DNA from: Choristoneura fumiferana
Taxonomy: Eukaryota > Arthropoda > Insecta > Lepidoptera > Tortricidae
Assembly: GCF_025370935.1 (NCBI RefSeq)
Contig: NC_133473.1
Span: 2,982,741 to 3,046,740 of the forward strand
Direction of reading: 5' to 3'
DNA: 64,000 nt
The notes beneath the pieces are model-generated. The model saw nothing but the letters and a program-made list of their open reading frames with translations, did no database searches and was not told the DNA's origin. Below, in pieces: positions 12,501-24,500 of the stretch (positions are counted from its first letter, which is position 1; every line of letters starts with the position of its first letter). Position numbers and translations under genes: made by a program.

Positions 12501-15500
12501 TACAAGGGCTTAAGTGTAAAATCCTCACTTTACAGGACGGGCTTTCAAAGTTAAAAACTGTCGTAACTCAGAGATGGTGTATCCGAAACTTCTAAAATTT
12601 GGCACACTAGCTAATAGTACTCTGACCTTGAATCACATGAATAAATTTTTATAAAACATATTTTCATTAAAAGTTATTGTACACACGCCCATATACGCGA
12701 ATTTCTGGGAAATAAACTTGTATTCGAAAAGACAGTAAAAAGATCTATGTGGTACTTTGGCTCATATACGCGTTCAATTTTAAAATCTTTGGTAAAATTA
12801 CGTTACCCAAGATAATTGGAGAAATCAAAAAAAAGTAATACAATCACATTACGATGTAGCATCGGGGTAGCGGCGTTCCGCTTGACGTACAAGTACCTAA
12901 ATGGCAGTTATGCACACAGATAAAAAAAAACCGCCCGGGATTTACCGCGTAAAAGTATCAAACGTACGTTTAGCCCTTTTACGTTAAAATTGCATCTAGT
13001 TCGGCCATTTTACTTCAATGATAACTCGAAAAATAATTAAAAAACAATGTTTTTTTAATCCACTATCTAAATATATATAGTTTATAGATACCTATAATGC
13101 ACAAAACCCAAAATTGAAAAAAAATCACTTTGGCCCTTATACATAGGACCCATCGATTTTTCACCGTCAGGTATGAACGAATTAATTTCTATTATGTGGG
13201 TTGTTTTATGTTCCCTGCTACAGAGATATTGAATGTATTTGATAACACACACGACATGATATACCGAGTTAAATAAAGGGACAAGCAAAAAGGGCAATAA
13301 ATGACCAGATGATAAGTCTGTGCCTATACTGTGAAAAGTAATACAACTCAGAAAGTGTTAGTTATTTTTCAGGAGAACGATGACAAGTAAGTAAACTAAT
13401 CAAGCTTTCTATTTATAAAACTTCGATCAAAAACACAGCATTTTTGGAGATAATAGGATTTCGGTAAGATGTATCAAATGCCACAAAAAGTTATATTTCC
13501 CTTAAATTTAGCCGAACTACCAGCATCCCCTTACCAGATTATTGTATTATCACCGAATTACATGAAAGTAAGAAAGAAAACATTTGTTCGTTACGACATG
13601 GGCATATATAGAAAATTGCAGTGCCCTGACAGGGTATCATGTACTTACCTACTGGCATGTTTACTTTAAGATCTACAATAATTGTACTGATGAACATGAT
13701 GCAATAAATGAATATGAATATGAAATATAAATGAATAAATTATGTGCATGTCATGAAGATAGTCCCAAATCAACAAAACTGCCGGTCTTGCGAACGGAGC
13801 TGATCTTCTTTTGGGATCAACTGGTTATCATATCATGAAAGAAATCCATTATAACAAAGTGCAATGAGTGTGCCTCAGCTCAATCAGAAAGTGCTCAAAA
13901 GTTGGTTTCTGTAACCATGACTTGAAACTTAATTTACATACAAATCTTGCAAGTTACATAAAAGTTTGTAAAATCAGAAGCACCGGTAAATGTAATGTTG
14001 AATCACTATTCACGCATATTGTTATGACTAATTAGCAGTAGGCTGTGTGTATTTTGACCGCAACCGCAGTGTTTGATAAATTGTACGTGTTAAATGATTG
14101 TGCTATTAATTTATTATTTGGTTGGCTGCGGTCGCGTGCATCTCGTAATTACCTAAAGTAGGTGCTAATGAATTAGGTACTATCACCAGCACCAATATCT
14201 GATGTGTCAGATACACAGACACAGCGTGCAAAATTTCTATTTAGTAGTAGCAGTAGTAGGACGTGTCACATGTTTGTGCACGCTCCGCTGTCTCATCATA
14301 AGTTCAAATCTGTTGTACTTAGTTTAGTTTTTATCTACATTCAATGTCAATTTGAAAATAGGATTTGTTTATAGAACTATCAGCTGTTTGTCCAATTCTT
14401 GTCACTTCACAACGTATACACAAAAATCTTGTTTCACTTGATTTTACAACAAGGAAAGGTGTATCTCACTGGTTCAGTAAAACAGCCTATTCACTCTATC
14501 CTTGAAGAGCTCTAGATTTTATTTATCCAGAAATACAGACGACGGGAGCAAATTCCATACCCTAGCAGTTCGCACTATGAAAGATGAAGCAAACCGCTTC
14601 GTGCGGGCTAACGGAACACTAAATACATAAAAGGGTGAAGACGCTCCCCCCGCCTGGAAGTCCGATAAGATAATAAAAAATGAAAAAAAGCTTAAGTTGA
14701 ATTTTTTGTAAATCAATGTAATAATATCGGAACTGGGTTCGAAGTGATGACTGTAGTGCAGCATAAGTTTGACAATAAAAAGCTTGTAAAATAAAATAAT
14801 GGAAGAGAGTAAATACAAGAGCAGAAAACAGAGATACGTAGAGAAAAAAATACAGGGAAAGCAATAGGCGGCCTAGTAGTATTATGAAGCTGGTGTTGTT
14901 ATGAAGTGAACAATCTGTTTCATAACTATTCTGTGGAGACTGAATTATCTGCGGTATCGAGGTGACGAATTAGAAAGTTTCAAGCTAATTGTACATGCAT
15001 ATTTAAGAGAAACAAGACATATCAATCTTGTTGCCATCGCAATAAAGCTTAAAGTAGCTTGGTTTCGCTTGAATAGTTATGTTATTGTTTGCTTGCTAAT
15101 TTTGTGGACAATCACGGTTACACAATAGTTTAGAGGTGTAGTTAAGCTTAATATGGCAGTTAAAATAACGAGGTCGGTTGCGGTTATGTAACTGCGAACA
15201 ATGGAAGTTGGTTAAAGCCCTTTACTGAGTTTTTGTCGTAACAAATGTCTCGAACGGATTACAGATGTGTCGGCAAAAAACATTTCCCAAAGTAATCTAT
15301 TGAATCAGGCGTTACTTTGTCACGTTAAGTGTGTCGTGTTATTTGTTTGTTGTTTGTAAATTATATTTTGTTTCTTGTCTTTTGTAAAATAAAGAGTTTA
15401 CATACATACATACTTTGCGGAGGTCCATATCAATGAATCGGCAACCGCAGCGTACACCAACGAGATGGACGGATGACCTGGTTAAAGTCGCGGGTTCACG

Positions 15501-18500
15501 GTGGATGCAAGCCGCTTCCAACCTGGACAACTGGAGGATCATGGAGGAGCCCTATGTCCAACAGTGGACGTCCTATGGCTGATATGATGATGATGATGAT
15601 ATCAATAAATTATAAACAATTACTTTGTTCACCCGCGACCTTGCGATAGTTAGGTCTATACAACAAATGTGTTACCAACAGCTCCTCCACTTATACACTG
15701 TAAGAACACACACAAATCACACGAACACAACAACACACTACTCTGACGAGATTCGAACTCAACCAGAGTTCATACTCAGAGCAACACATTCGTTCAAAAT
15801 TCTATCAGATCAAGCACTTCAGTGTAATGTGATGTTGGTGATATAGACGGTTTCCAGCTGATCATGGATGGTAATTTATCGTTCAAAGTTGGACGCTTTT
15901 GCAACTTGTTCCTCATAGGATAGTTCTGATCAGGGATGTAGCGGATGTGGTTTTATCGGAACTGAAAGCGGAGCCAGATGTTTTAAATTTAGTTTATCGG
16001 AACCAGAAACGGAATCGGAACCGAAAACGGAACCGAAACCAGAATCAGAGCCTGAGTGTTAGGTGTACGAGATGTTAAGGGTAGGTCTTCTAAACCTGAG
16101 GGTCTATTGCGTAACAATTCTAACACTCGCGATCACAATCAAATGATAGTTTTCGCATACAAAAACTGTCATTAGGTTGTGATCGCGAGTGTCAGAAACG
16201 TTACATATCTAAATTAGCCTTGTGTTTGTTTTTGATGTACGCCGCCCATGTCCATTCGCCGCGCTAAGCATTGTCATCCGATATTACTTCCGTTTCAGAA
16301 CTAACGGAACCGGAACCGAAACGGATGTTTAATATCAAACGGAAGTTCCGACTTAACGGAAACGGAATCGGAGCTCCTTAACATCCCTGGTTCTGATTCC
16401 CTCTACACTCCATGCCTATCATATTATTGCACGAGAACAGTTTGTTGACTCGCCGCTAGAGTTATTATAGTGTACGGAATTACCAGCATGCGGAAATTTT
16501 TTTTTTAACGCAGCAAACTCTTACGCAACACGTTGAGACGTTTATTTTAATTGAAATAAAAAACAAACCGAACGAGCGCATTTTTGTCGTCATAACCTTA
16601 ACAATACACACTTAAAAAAAGCAAATACAAAGCTTACGACATCGCAACGCAAAGTAATGAGATTTTAGCCTTTCTAATTACAATTTGAAGTGTATATTTC
16701 ATTTATTCCAGTTATGAGAAAATACTTTTGTTTTTACGTCGTTTTTGCTGTGCTGGTATCAATGTATGTTAATGTAGGTATTGTTAATTGTGGAACTTCC
16801 AGCATTTTTCTTGACTAGAAACTTCGACATCTATGTATAGACTGCATGTTTCTTACATTAAAACGGCGCACAAAATTTGTTCACAGCGCGGATTTGTGAA
16901 CCTTTCACTATAGTTTTTTGACGTTCGTGACAGGGGTTGTGTCAATGTAATATTGATGATTGATGCGCCGCGCGTTTTATTCCAAACAGCCAGGCTAGTA
17001 ATGATTAAAAATGTCCCACTGCAGGACACAGACTTCCTCTCATATCAAGAAGGCTTGATCTGTAGTTCCCACGCAGGCCCATTGCGGATAGGGAACTTTA
17101 AAAACACTATATAGAATTGTTTCGCAGGCAGACACAGGTTGCTCTATGATATTTGTTATCACCGAAAACCTCGTGGTAAGTTTAAAATATAATTTCGTAA
17201 ATAAATTTAACTCAAATGTGCAAAGTGCACGGTCTTTATTCGAATCCAACATTAAAAAATTAAGAGAACTCCGATATCTCAAAAACGGCAGAACAGATTT
17301 TAATGAACATAATTAAGAACTACCGCAAGGAAACTGTTTTTCATGTAAAAAAAAACCGCATCGAAATCGGTCTATCCGTTTGACAGCTACGCCAAAGACA
17401 GACAGACATTGGCGTCAAACTTATAACAACCCTATTTTTATGTCGGGGTTAAAAAGTGCCACGTCTCAATTGCGACCATTTGCCTTTAAAAGTACTTAGT
17501 GAAATTTCATCAACCAGCATCATTATAAAAAGGTCCTCACTCCAAATTATTCGAGTGTTTCAGTCGCCTTCTTTCACTAGTTTAGGTTGTAGAGTTTGAT
17601 GACATTTTCGAAAAAAAAATACGTCCTGTACCCTCTACTAGATAACCTGGAAACTGTAACAGAATCTGTCATACTGTTACCTGGCAGCAAAATTGTGCCC
17701 ACGAAAATCAAACGGAATTAACGCTCATATACCCATAGACACTCACCAGTATGTGTATGGTGTGTGCGCATATGAAGCCGATGATGGCTGTGCCGATCGC
17801 ACCGACCAGCAAGCCGGCGTTTTTGAAGGCCAGTGGCATCGCCAGCACCCCGGAGCCAAGGGAGGCTTTCAGCAGGTGAGCCAGGGCTCCAACACTCCTG
17901 AAAACATCATCATCATCAGCCGGAAGACGTCCACTGCTGAACAAAGGCCTCCCCCTTAGAACGCCACAATGAACGACAACTCGCCACTTGCTGCGGTTGC
18001 CCACAACTCTCATAATATAACCAGTCCATCTATACACATAACATCCGGACATGAGTATCATTGTTACTTAAAAACATATTAGAGGGTTAAGTTTTTGAGT
18101 TCCATACTTTAGTAGGCAAAACAAAACCCTAATAGGATCACTTAGCTGTCCGTCCGTCCATCTGTCAAGACCCTTTTCCACAAGAACACATGGCGGTATC
18201 AAGCTGTGAAATGAATATCAAATAATCAGGTCTACTACTCTAATCTTTCAAGCAGATCAAAAATAAAATTTCTAAGTCAACGAAATCAAAGAATCAAAAC
18301 TACATCCTGTGGTACCTTCTAACTTCAGTCGAAGAAGGTATGTTTACGTACAATGCAAAAGTGTGTTTGCTTTGTCTGCAGGGTCTAAATGACGTTTACT
18401 TAATAACGCGAAGCGACTCAGAGACGCGATTGGATAAATGTAAAAAATAACAACAAATTTTTAACAATCTGACTTTTGCAGATCCTACCACGCATGGGAA

Positions 18501-21500
18501 GTGTTAACATGTATCTTGTAGGAATATCAGGTTAAATAAAAGTAGCCTGTTTGTTATTCCAAAGATGCATTCAATTTTTTTTTTTTTTTTTTATGCGACT
18601 GGATGGCAAACAAGCAAGTGGGTCTCCTGATGGTAAGAGATCACCACCGCCCATAAAGATCTGCAACACCAGGGGTATTGCAGACGCGTTGCCAACCTAG
18701 AGGCCTAAGATGGGATACCTCACGTGCCAGTTATTTCACCGGCTGTCTTACTCTCCACGCCGAAACACAACAATGCAAGCACTGCTGCTTCACGGCAGGA
18801 TTAGCAAGCAAGATGGTGGTAGCAATCCGGGCGGACCTTGCACAAGGTCCTACCACCTGCAAAATTTTATCCAAATCCTTTGCGTGAAGGACTAACAAAC
18901 ACAAGCACACACAAATTCACATTTATAACAGTAGTAGGATGATTTGACAAAATAAGATCTGTACATACCAACTCATGACGAAGGACTTTGCATCTAAACA
19001 GATAAACCATCTGGCTCATGTTTTATTCAAAGTTCATTCAACTTTTTTGACCAAAGGGTTTCTAAAGCAAAAAATCACCCGGATGTATGCGGTACATCGA
19101 CAACCGAAGAGTTGGTTAATGCTTTTGCATACTTACTGACTTTTATGAAGTTAGCGCGATTGGCAATGGTCCCATGAACCCTTATTACCCGACCGCAAGG
19201 AGAGGTACTTAATGTTTCTCGCACACGTATCTCCGCTGAGATTGAGTGGTTAGATAAGGTTAGGTTATGTAACCAATGCATGCCTCCGACTGCATTTCAT
19301 CACATTTACATTAAATTTAGAAGAACAACAATCGACATGTTTTCAGTTTACCGTTAGTGTTTGGTCTTGTACAAATTTCTTTCATTGAATTCAGTTCGCT
19401 CGAAAAACTCAATTTCTCAAAACGTACATTTTTCTCTAAAAGTGCACTTCTTCAGAAGGACCACTTTTACTTCCCAATACTCGTAAGTACAGAAAGTGTA
19501 TTTTCTCAGAAGATAATTTCTCTTGGAAAGTGCACTTTTTCAAATTATGAACAATCTAGTATTAATAAATCTCTAAATTTAATAGAACAGGGCAATCGCA
19601 TGTCAAGCCACGCTTAGTGTGAGGTACCGTAGTTGCTTAACCTACACAATAGATTCAAAAGTTAGAAGGGGGGGAGGTTTGGTTGACGCATATGTTCGAA
19701 CTTTCCGAGCGATCATTTCCGAAACTGTTCTTTTTATCGAAAAATAGTATTTGAGGACCCCTACCATTTTTACAAGATCTATTAACCGAAACCCCACACA
19801 GAAGGGTTGGAACGAAAAACAAAAATAACCCCACTTTGTATATGTACCCAATTTTTTTTTTTAGTTTTTTACCATTTTGTCGTCATGAATATACGTACAT
19901 ATACCAAATGTGTGCGCTTTGGAAAAGTGCACTTTTTGAAATAGTGAACCTTTCGAAAAAGTGCCCCAATCGGGAAAATGTACCTTTTGGAAAAGTGATC
20001 GTTTTAGAAAAGTGCACTATTTGAAATCCCTCAAATAGATGTAATTTTTTAAATTGAATAACATTTCCTTTTTTTTATTTATTTAAATAGACAAAAATAA
20101 TAAAGATTCAATTATATCAGCGAGCAAAATCTTAATAGATTTATCTGCCGCTCTGAGCTCACTCATTGTTTCTCCTATACAGTAGTTAAGTACACTAACT
20201 CAGATTAGCCACTTTCTGTTAAACATGACTGGATATGGACAAAAATTGAGAGTGAAGAAAATGTTTACACTTACGATGTATTTGATGCCACAGGTCTATG
20301 GTCTGAGGGTACGTATGGCTCCAAGTCTTCTCTCGATCCATTGTAGGCCAATTCTATTCTGAAACAGAAAAGAATAATGAGCATTTTATCTAATTTTATA
20401 GAATAAAAGTAGCTAACTTTGACGAATACACTAATTGCATTCAGATCTCAAAAAAAAATTAAAAAGTACAATTTATATGCTTTTTGAGCTCTCACGATTC
20501 TTACTCAAAATCTTGTTAATATTTTTACGTGATTATGTCCCGAAAGTGTGTAGTAATTGACATTATATTACAAGAAATATTTGCACAAAAAATATAAAAA
20601 CCCCTATATAATTTCAAAAAAATTACCCGCACAACGGTAGCATTTTCAAATTGGTACTCGGCATTCTGGGATTCTCCAGCAATTCCAACATCTCTACGTT
20701 TATAAATATCAAAAATCTAAAAATATCAAAAATCTCATCTAGGCGACACTATTCAGTGTTTTCTACTAATGCCCAAAATAGGCACAGCCTTTTAGTCAGT
20801 TATGACGTTTGTGCGAGTAGTGTTGTCCCAATAGTATAGTTTAAACGGTAATGTGACGCAGCGAGCCCAAAGTCGATAAATGACCGATACTTTAATAAAT
20901 TGATACCGATTTAACCCCAATTTGTACAATCAGTAAAATGTGATGAAATGACCAGTTTTCATTGCATCATCTAATTTCACATTCTATATATTGACACGTG
21001 TTCACATTAAATCGATCAAGCATTACGTCTTCTTGTTTGTATTTTAGCTCCTTAGATTTCAGCACAGGCTGAGATGATCTCAGAAACCAAAATAATGTTT
21101 ATTTATAGATACATCCTACACTGCTGGCCCTCGCTGGCGCTGCTGCCTCCTTTCGGAATGAGAGAGCTTGGGTCATAATTCCCAAGTGGGCTCAGTGCAA
21201 ATTGGGAACTTCACACGCACCATTGAATTGTTTAGCAGGTTTCTTTTCCTTCACCGCAAAGCTCGTAGTAAATTTCAAATGTAATTTTGCACATGAATTT
21301 CGAAATATTCAGAGGCCCGAGCCCGGATATGAACCCAAGATCCTTTGCTTGAGAAACCTTACTCGTAAGATATACTCATAATATTTACTTATAAATTCGC
21401 GGCGAGTAGATAATTTAAATCTCTATAAAGGACATAGGATGATTTTTATCCGGAAAAATTGCATAGTTTTAGCAAAAGCTAGTTTAACTAGTTTCCTGTA

Positions 21501-24500
21501 CATGACCAGCACTGGAACGGGCCAAATATTTCCCACGTCAAAGACATTTCGATAATGTGATTGGTCACTTTTACCGTCAATTTATGTTCCGGAAAATTAG
21601 GTACGACGACGAGCGAAGCGAAGAAGAGTATTAGGTACAATTGCCACCTCAACGCGCGAGCCGAGCGAGCGAAGCGAGCGCGCCGGGCCAGCGACCGGCG
21701 TAGCGCCAGGACCTAATTAAGCATGGATATAATTTGCCCCCTCTAATTGCTGGTAATGTAGGATGGGGGAACAAGATGCTAGTTTATTATTATTTCCTTT
21801 GCTTTGTTTATTCACCTGGGCTAAGCCGGCTCCATTTAAGGCGAACAGGTGCCGCATATTAATTTATGAAAAGTCAAGAGCAAGTTAATAAAATTTATTG
21901 AACCTTGTTCTGCAATTTCTATTTTCCTTACGGACAGACACACGAGTGTTCCTTTAAGTTAACAATTTTTTTAGAGTTCCGTTTTTAAAAAGGAATAAAA
22001 TGGAACCCTTAACGGGGCCATAGCTTGAATATGATAGTCAATTCTGACCCCATGAAAATACGTATCTATACAAAGAATAGAACCTCTAAATTTTTTGAAG
22101 ATTCGATTTGTAGCATTCGAACATGGCGGATGTAGACAGTATCTAATTTTGGTATTTCTAGTTTCTTTGGCTAGTTGAAGTATAATTTTGATTGAATTTT
22201 ATGGGGCGATTAACCTTAACAGTGAACAGTGGTCACAAAATTATATATTGCTCTCGTGTTTGTCATTTTTAATGCGCAAGTTGTCTCCACGTGGTTTCTG
22301 GAATTTTACTATCAAGTTGCAAAAACTACAATAACCGTACAACGTCGCTCCCAAAGAGAGCTTACTTCGACACTGGCGAAATTGTCCTAAAATAGGACAG
22401 AAGCCATATTTTAAATAAAATAAAAAAATTTTTTTTGAAGTTTCTAGAAAAGTAGGTAACACTTCGACCATGTCTTGGCTCTACTTGACAACCTAAATAA
22501 ATAATGTACCCGTATGTTAGTTTTTACGATGGACGATTGAACATCAAAAACATACAATTGTAAGTACCTACTTCATTAAGTCATGCTTAATAATAACTCA
22601 GAAGTCTTCTTGTGGTTTTTTTATGATTTAAATATCCGGATCATTGCACCGGTAAATAATTTACCGCAGAACAATTCTATTACCTACCTTATATCAAAGA
22701 GGAAAAACCTGGTGTAAGTAATTTTGAAGTTAGGTTCATAGAGTACTGACTATATAGAGTAAACTGACATGAACTTGGGTGTGTAGATGAAAAACAGTGT
22801 CGATATTTCCATGTCGGTATTATCCGAGCCGGTAAAGAGTGTCACCTGTCAAAACGATCGTCAAATAAAAAAAAAAATTAAATGTTTTTTATTCTGGACT
22901 ATGGAACAACTCGTAAACGACGGGACTGTCGTAATTTGGCGGTAAAGAAAACTCTTTCATTTTTTTAAATTAATTGATGCTACTTAAAAATCTGATATTT
23001 TTTCTGTTAATTACAAAGGTTATTCCTATTGATATACAAAGTTTCAAGCGTTTCTAAATTTTTCAGACATTCCCCATTGTACCTACCTATTTATCAGAGC
23101 GATATATGCGTACCTAAGCATTTAATATTTACTACTGCACTGCGCTACACTCACCGGGCTTTAAGTAGATAATTGGAATAACTACTTATCACGGAATCCG
23201 TGTGGAATTCCAAAATTTTCACCGCTAAGTTCAGAGCGGTACCTACGTATCTAGTCGCATAATTTTCGCAAGTCATAATGTAATGTTTGTCATAAATCTT
23301 GAACATTTAATGAGCTCACTGAAAAAAGAGTTACCTATGATAAACGATACATTTACGAGTAGATTATGACGTTCAACAGTTATGCGAACCATTTTACTAT
23401 GAGCAGTGTTTTTTTTAATACTTTATATCTAATTTAAGAAAGATTTGATATTTTGCGACTTAAGTTTGCGAGTGTGAAGAACAAAAAGTAATTTTACCTG
23501 CTAAATATTCTCACGGAAAACGCGTGTGCTAAATAGTCGCATCAAATATTTATAGCTTATTCAAACGTAACTAACGATACGCGTCACTGAAACGATACGC
23601 TAAATGATTATGGTTTTTTGTTCAAATCAAGCGCGGTTGTGTTACAAACATCAAATTAAATAAATATTATCTCTGTGAGATTTATTACAATGAAATTTTA
23701 AATTATACTAATAGAACTGATATCTGAAACTCTACCAAGGTGAGTGACTGGTTATACAATTTTGCGTGATAGAATCTGGAATACGAAAATTCGCCGAAGA
23801 ACAAAAGTCTTGGACATAGCTCGAAGAATACGCAAGTTGAAGTGGCAATGGGCGGGTCACATTGCTTTAAGAGAGGACCGTTGGCATAGAAAGGTCCTAG
23901 AGTGGCGACCAGGAATCGGAAGACAAAGCGTTGGCAAGCCTCCCACTAGGTGGACTGACATGTCGCGAGAGTTGAAGCGATGGATGTAAGCGGCAAGTTA
24001 TCATTCGTGGTGGCGTTCTAGGGAGGGTGCGGGATGGGGGGGCATTGTGCCGACTGATGATGAAGGTAAATGTCGTTGAGATTGAAATATGGTATCATAC
24101 TGATGACAATGTACTGCTGTCACACTATTACTAATGATCAAGTAAGTATCTGAATTAAGCGGGCAAAAAGTAGGGTGTTCCTTTATCGATAAACTTAACT
24201 ATCGATGCTTTGTTTGTAAGAGTTTTTGACCATATATATTAAAAATTAGTATAAATTACATATTTCTGCGAGTCTTATGGGCACTTTTGCGTTTGGGCAG
24301 GGGGCGGGTTTATGAAATGAACCCGGTGTAATTTTTGGCAAAATTCCGAAATTATGAATTCAAACGCCTGAACCAATTGCTTAAGTGAAGTCGAGGGTAC
24401 AAGCTAGTTTTCCATAAATTATAAATCTATTATAAAGAGCTCAAAATAAGTAAAACAATAAGTTTTTGAACGACCGCAAAATTTAATTAAAACAACATGC

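Larger units (their letters stand above)
15295..15800 (-). mobile_element. Penelope-type repeat P2 with two nested retroposed inserts
   Basis: Outer pieces: gaatcaggcgttactttg, cggaggtccatatcaat, and 15,607-15,800 with ttcacccgcgacctt and a hammerhead-like motif in complement. Inserts: 15,320-15,410 (duplication TACTTTG) and 15,435-15,598 (duplication ATATCAAT). Confidence 0.7.
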
